64,000 nt of DNA from Hominiventricola filiformis (lineage in GTDB: Bacteria; Bacillota; Clostridia; Lachnospirales; Lachnospiraceae). The notes below the pieces were generated by a model. The model saw only the letters and a program-made list of their open reading frames with translations. It did not search any database and was not told where the DNA came from. The translations under genes and the position numbers were made by a program. This document shows, piece after piece, positions 60,431 through 64,000 of the stretch; position 1 is the first letter of the stretch; every line of letters starts with the position of its first letter. The stretch covers positions 124,001 through 188,000 of the forward strand of contig NZ_JAJEPS010000001.1 of assembly GCF_020686965.1 (NCBI RefSeq), written 5' to 3'.

Positions 60431-61332
60431 TAATCAATACTGTCTGCCTCCAGTTTCACCGCCTGCAAAGTTGCCGCATCCAGCCACTGCACATAAAGCT
60501 TTTGTTCTGTCACTTCTGCAATCATGCGGTTAATCTCCGCAAGAAGATCCTCTTCGCCTTTAACCACACCGGCCACAACTCCCTGTGGTTCATAAGAAAG
60601 TTCCACTTTTGTCTGTGCCAGATCATCATGCTCTTTCAAGAACACATCCGCCAGATTTTCATCCAGTGCAATGGCATCTGCTTTTCCGATCCGCACCTGG
60701 AACACACCTTCTTCCGCTGTTCCGGAAAGTTCCAGGCTGCTCTCCGGCATCTGTTCCGTCACAAGCTGTGCCTGAAGGGATCCATACTGTGCTTCAACTG
60801 TTTTATCTTTAAAATCATCCAGTGTCAGATATTTGTCACTCTGGCTCTTTCTTGCCACCAGCACCTGTTTTCCCGGTTCATAATAAGCATCGGAAAAATC
60901 CACGCTGCTCTCCCGGTCTTTCTCCGGCAGCATACCGAGCAGCACCAGATCCACTTTTTTCTCTTTCGCTGTTTTCAGACATTCCTCGAAATCCATCTCC
61001 ACGAATTGAGGCTCCACCCCAAGCTCTTCTGCAAAATATTTTCCAAGTTCGATATCAGACCCTGCACAGACTTTAGTTCCATCTTCTTCCGTCAGAAATG
61101 CAAACGGTGCATAATCCGGTGAAACGCCAATGAGAAGCTTTCCGGAACTTTTAATCTCATCCAGCCTAGCTCCGTCTTTTGTCCGCACCGGCAGCTCGCT
61201 CTCCTGCGTAACCGGCTGTACATTCTCTTCTTCCACTGCTTCACTCTCTGCGGAAGCTGCCGCCGCACTCCCGCATCCTGTCATGGACATTATCATAAAT
61301 CCTGCTGTCAGCAGACTTACTATTTTCTTCAT
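60430..61332 (-). CDS. Orphan family-3 solute-binding lipoprotein
   Basis: A 300-residue binding protein for amino acids or related molecules. Lipobox MSMTGC, Ala/Glu-rich linker, then GKLLIGVSPDYAPFAFLTEE and SDIELGKYFAEELG, typical of family 3; VDLVLLGMLPEKDRE and the C-terminal NRMIAEVTEQKLYVQWLDAA fit too. No permease or ATPase is adjacent, so it may share the channel of another importer or act as a sensor. The ATG at 61332 is chosen because the lipoprotein signal begins there; the longer frame starts inside tRNA-Trp. Confidence 0.9.
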   Translation of the reverse strand: MKKIVSLLTAGFMIMSMTGCGSAAAASAESEAVEEENVQPVTQESELPVRTKDGARLDEIKSSGKLLIGVSPDYAPFAFLTEEDGTKVCAGSDIELGKYFAEELGVEPQFVEMDFEECLKTAKEKKVDLVLLGMLPEKDRESSVDFSDAYYEPGKQVLVARKSQSDKYLTLDDFKDKTVEAQYGSLQAQLVTEQMPESSLELSGTAEEGVFQVRIGKADAIALDENLADVFLKEHDDLAQTKVELSYEPQGVVAGVVKGEEDLLAEINRMIAEVTEQKLYVQWLDAATLQAVKLEADSID

Positions 61333-61365
61333 CTGTCCTAATTCCTCTCCTGTCTTTTTCTGTAT

Positions 61366-61400
61366 AACAAAAATGGCTCCGGAAAATATTTTCCGAAGCC
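61366..61400 (-). terminator. Terminator after tRNA-Trp
   Basis: GGCTTCGGAAAA pairs with TTTTCCGGAGCC (one G-U) on the minus strand, followed by ATTTTTGTT, 5 nt after the tRNA 3' end. Confidence 0.88.
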
Positions 61401-61404
61401 ACAG

Positions 61405-61477
61405 CAGGGACAGAAGGACTCGAACCCTCGACATTTGGTTTTGGAGACCAACGTTCTACCAACTGAACTATATCCCT
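61405..61477 (-). tRNA. trnW: tRNA-Trp (anticodon CCA)
   Basis: A 73-nt cloverleaf on the minus strand: acceptor AGGGATA/TGTCCCT, D arm GTTC..GAAC, anticodon stem TTGGT/ACCAA with loop CTCCAAA and anticodon CCA (bases 61442-61444), T arm GAGGG-TTCGAGT-CCTTC, discriminator G. The 3' CCA is not encoded. It has its own strong promoter and terminator. Confidence 0.97.
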
Positions 61478-61498
61478 GTGTATCACTGACACTTCGAT

Positions 61499-61527
61499 AA
61501 TATATCACAATCATCGACATGTGTCAA
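61499..61527 (-). promoter_or_regulatory. Promoter of tRNA-Trp
   Basis: TTGACA (61522-61527), 17-nt spacer, TATATT (61499-61504) on the minus strand, about 22 nt before the tRNA. Confidence 0.8.
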
Positions 61528-61554
61528 TGATATTTTTAAACTTTTTTCAAATCT

Positions 61555-62922
61555 TTATCCCAACACTTCCATAGCATCACGAACCGTGGACACCCCCTCA
61601 AGCCGGATGCCAGTTATGCTCTTCATCTGGGACAGGCTGCTCTTCGGCAGGATGATCCGGTCAAAGCCCAGCCTCTTCGCCTCCTGGACACGCTGCTGTG
61701 ACATACCGACCGCTCGCACTTCACCGCTTAAACCTACTTCTCCGAATACAAGTGTCTTATCCGGAATCGGCACATCCCGATAACTGGAGATAATAGCAAG
61801 CACAAGTCCCAGATCCAGCGCCGGTTCACTTAATCGGACACCTCCTGCAATATTCACATAGGCATCATAGGAGGATAACGGAAGATTCAGGCGTTTCTCC
61901 AGAACTGCCATCAGAAGGTTCAGACGATTATAATCCATGCCTGCTGCCGTTCTTCTCGGAAGGCCGAAATTCGTCCTGCACACCAGTGCCTGTACTTCCA
62001 GAAGCATGGGTCTCGTTCCTTCCATCATGCAGACAACCACAGACCCGGATGCCCCTTCCGGCTTACCGCTCAGCATATATTCTGACGGATTGGCTACTTC
62101 CCTGAGACCGGTATCCGTCATCTCAAATACTCCGATTTCATTGGTGGAACCGAAGCGATTTTTTACGCCGCGCAGAATCCTGTAGGATGCATGACGGTCT
62201 CCCTCAAAGTAAAGCACCGTATCCACCATATGTTCCAATACTCTGGGACCAGCAACCGTTCCTTCCTTGGTCACATGACCCACAATAAAAATGGCAATGT
62301 TCTGTTCTTTTGCCAGGCGCATAAGCACTCCCGTGGCCTCACGCACCTGTGAGACACTTCCGGGTGCCGAAGAAATCTCTTCCTGGAACATGGTCTGGAT
62401 AGAGTCTATAATCACCACCTGCGGCCTGTTTTTCAGGACAACCGCTTCGATATCCGAAAGATTCGTCTCGCAGAGCAGCTTCAGAGAGTCGGAAAACTCT
62501 CCGATACGCACGGCACGAAGTTTGATCTGCTGCAGGGATTCCTCACCGGAAATGTACAGCACCTGCTCAAGACGATCTGCCAGATTCCGGCACACCTGCA
62601 GCAAAAGGGTCGACTTTCCGATCCCCGGGTCACCACCCACCAGTACCAGAGATCCAGGAACAATGCCGCCTCCCAGCACCTGATCAAGTTCTGCCATACC
62701 TGTGGAGATCCGATCCTGGCTGTCGGAATCAATGTGTTTTAAAGAAACCGGTTCCTTTGCCTCCGACCGTCGGCCGGAAGAAGCCATTTTCCCTCTTGAG
62801 GTACTTACTTTCGGCTCTTCCGCAAAAGTGTTCCATTCATGGCAGGCCGGACACTGTCCCAGCCATTTTGCCGATTCATATCCACACTCCTGACAGAAGA
62901 AAACGGAAGCATTCTTTTTCAT
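61555..62922 (-). CDS. radA: DNA repair protein RadA
   Basis: RecA-like helicase aiding recombinational branch migration, 455 residues. N-terminal zinc finger CQECGYESAKWLGQCPAC (cut-off at 18), Walker A GGDPGIGKSTLL, the RadA-specific KNRFGSTNEIG, and a C-terminal Lon-like domain without protease residues. Its ATG overlaps the clpC stop by 4 nt, the usual clpC-radA pair. Confidence 0.97.
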   Translation of the reverse strand: MKKNASVFFCQECGYESAKWLGQCPACHEWNTFAEEPKVSTSRGKMASSGRRSEAKEPVSLKHIDSDSQDRISTGMAELDQVLGGGIVPGSLVLVGGDPGIGKSTLLLQVCRNLADRLEQVLYISGEESLQQIKLRAVRIGEFSDSLKLLCETNLSDIEAVVLKNRPQVVIIDSIQTMFQEEISSAPGSVSQVREATGVLMRLAKEQNIAIFIVGHVTKEGTVAGPRVLEHMVDTVLYFEGDRHASYRILRGVKNRFGSTNEIGVFEMTDTGLREVANPSEYMLSGKPEGASGSVVVCMMEGTRPMLLEVQALVCRTNFGLPRRTAAGMDYNRLNLLMAVLEKRLNLPLSSYDAYVNIAGGVRLSEPALDLGLVLAIISSYRDVPIPDKTLVFGEVGLSGEVRAVGMSQQRVQEAKRLGFDRIILPKSSLSQMKSITGIRLEGVSTVRDAMEVLG

Positions 62923-64000
62923 GATCTGTACTCCTTCACCTGCATCTTCACTTTTCCGTTGACCACCTTCACATCCACATGATCCCCTTCATGAATCTTT
63001 CCTTCCAGAATCTCATCCGCCATAGGATCCTCCAGTTTGTTCTGAATGGCACGTTTCAACGGCCTTGCTCCGTATTTGACGTCATATCCGGTCTCTGCCA
63101 GCCATTTCGTCACAGAATTCTTAAAAGATACATCTATGGACAACTGTTCTTTACAGCGTTTTGTCAGTTCATCCAACAGAATGCCTGCAATTTTCATGAT
63201 CTCATCCTTCTGGAGTGTATGGAAAACGAGCGTCTCATCAATACGGTTCAGGAACTCCGGTTTGAAGATCTGTTTTACCTCATTCATAACGCCATTTTTC
63301 ATAAATTCATAATCATGCTTCGCATCCTCTGCAGATGAAAATCCAAGCTTCTTCGGTGATACAATTGCTCCTGCTCCTGCATTGGAAGTCATGATAATCA
63401 CAGTATTTTTAAAATCTACTTTCCGTCCCTGAGAGTCTGTAATATGTCCGTCATCCAGTACCTGCAGCAGAATATTGAATACATCCGGATGTGCCTTTTC
63501 TATCTCATCAAACAGAATAACCGCATAGGGATTTCTGCGTACTTTTTCACTCAGCTGTCCGCCATCATCGTGTCCCACATATCCGGGAGGCGCTCCGATA
63601 ATCTTAGCCACGCTGTGCTTCTCCATGTACTCGGACATGTCAACCCGGATCATGGCGTCTTCTCTGCCAAACAACACTTCCGCCAGTGCTTTGGAAAGTT
63701 CCGTCTTACCTACTCCTGTCGGTCCGAGAAACAGGAAGGAGCCAATTGGCCGTTTCGGATCCTTTAAGCCCACCCGGCCTCTTTTTACTGCTTTTGCTAC
63801 TGCCGTCACCGCTTCATCCTGACCAATCACCCGCTTATGAAGAGTCTGTTCCAGATGAAGGAGTCTTTGTGACTCTGCCTCCGCCAGCCGCTGCAACGGT
63901 ATCTTCGTCCAGCGGGAAACCGTCACCGCAATCTGTGCTTCTGTCAGTACATTAGTCTTTCGCCCTCTGCGTGCCTTTCCGCCGGATGCTTCTTTTTCCA
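62919..64000 (-). CDS. clpC: ATP-dependent Clp protease ATPase ClpC, N-terminus outside window
   Basis: The C-terminal 360 or so residues of a class-I Hsp100 unfoldase that feeds ClpP. The frame is open to the end of the window, so the start is beyond 64000. Visible: the segment VTVSRWTKIPL that opens the second ATPase domain, HKRVIGQDEAVTAVAKAVKR, Walker A LGPTGVGKTELSKAL, SEYMEKHSVAKIIGAPPGYV, Walker B ILFDEIEKAHPDVFN, sensor-1 TSNAG and the sensor-2 GARPLKRAI. An internal GTG near 63926 is not a true start. Likely part of a ctsR-mcsAB-clpC stress operon continuing off the window. Confidence 0.95.
   Translation of the reverse strand, partial: EKEASGGKARRGRKTNVLTEAQIAVTVSRWTKIPLQRLAEAESQRLLHLEQTLHKRVIGQDEAVTAVAKAVKRGRVGLKDPKRPIGSFLFLGPTGVGKTELSKALAEVLFGREDAMIRVDMSEYMEKHSVAKIIGAPPGYVGHDDGGQLSEKVRRNPYAVILFDEIEKAHPDVFNILLQVLDDGHITDSQGRKVDFKNTVIIMTSNAGAGAIVSPKKLGFSSAEDAKHDYEFMKNGVMNEVKQIFKPEFLNRIDETLVFHTLQKDEIMKIAGILLDELTKRCKEQLSIDVSFKNSVTKWLAETGYDVKYGARPLKRAIQNKLEDPMADEILEGKIHEGDHVDVKVVNGKVKMQVKEYRS

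Noticed and set aside
58997..60433. A 478-codon plus-strand frame opposite mrp and the DUF1653 gene
   Set aside because: Antisense to two recognised genes; Phe/His/Cys-rich translation typical of a shadow frame.
63837..63926. Internal GTG as the start of a short ClpC
   Set aside because: The frame continues upstream to the window edge with ClpC-like sequence (residues such as TNVLTEAQIAVTVSRW), so the gene is simply truncated by the window.
1..64000. CRISPR arrays, rRNA genes, prophage or intact transposase genes
   Set aside because: No regularly spaced repeats, no rRNA-like sequence and no transposase, integrase or phage structural protein was recognised in any frame.

Overview
The window reads as chromosomal DNA of an anaerobic, spore-forming gut Firmicute, most likely family Lachnospiraceae. 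Evidence: a single-chain pyruvate:ferredoxin oxidoreductase, spoIVB, meso-diaminopimelate dehydrogenase, a bile-salt-hydrolase-type enzyme, strong AGGAGG ribosome sites and the clostridial gene order nusB-xseA-xseB-ispA-dxs-tlyA-nadK-argR-recN-spoIVB. The genus cannot be fixed from what I can see. Most genes lie on the minus strand. There is no rRNA operon, CRISPR array, phage or intact insertion sequence.

Layout. 1-5200: a TRAP transporter (dctM truncated by the window edge, dctQ, dctP) with a degenerate aldo/keto reductase and a GntR regulator; a perfect palindrome occurs three times here, and a paired-hairpin motif precedes both dctP and the reductase. A decayed metallo-beta-lactamase-fold gene lies beside it. 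5259-8091: a MATE exporter with its MerR regulator under a 19-bp-spacer promoter, then a GNAT acetyltransferase. 8098-11670: biotin genes bioY-bioB-bioD-bioA under a BirA-type operator. 11691-15456: beta-carbonic anhydrase and a TPP-riboswitch-controlled thiamine salvage operon (thiW, thiM, thiE, HAD phosphatase, thiamine-binding protein). 15473-22685: a lipoprotein, the bile-salt-hydrolase-type enzyme with a nucleotidyltransferase, and nifJ. 22772-28534: two ABC importers separated by a long palindromic element. 28564-40783: a cytidylate-kinase-like protein, a COG2509 flavoprotein and the nusB-to-spoIVB block.

40856-46907: prfC, a Nif11-like small protein, ddh, a LysR regulator divergent from purA, and a DUF1275 membrane protein. 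46897-51750: a KdpDE-like two-component pair next to a Trk/Ktr-type potassium uptake pair, suggesting the sensor controls that system. 51748-51904: a branched palindromic element. 51928-58152: the most interesting block, a phosphonate biosynthesis operon. It encodes PEP mutase fused behind two nucleotidyltransferase domains, an iron-dependent alcohol dehydrogenase, phosphonopyruvate decarboxylase and a translationally coupled MATE transporter. The enzyme set predicts 2-hydroxyethylphosphonate, probably activated as a nucleotidyl ester and moved across the membrane. 58224-64000: a YdcF-family protein, Mrp/NBP35 ATPase, a DUF1653 protein, an orphan solute-binding protein, tRNA-Trp, radA and the 3' part of clpC.

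Start codons were often moved from the longest frame to the codon served by a Shine-Dalgarno site. Functions rest on motif and family recognition by eye; no database search was run.
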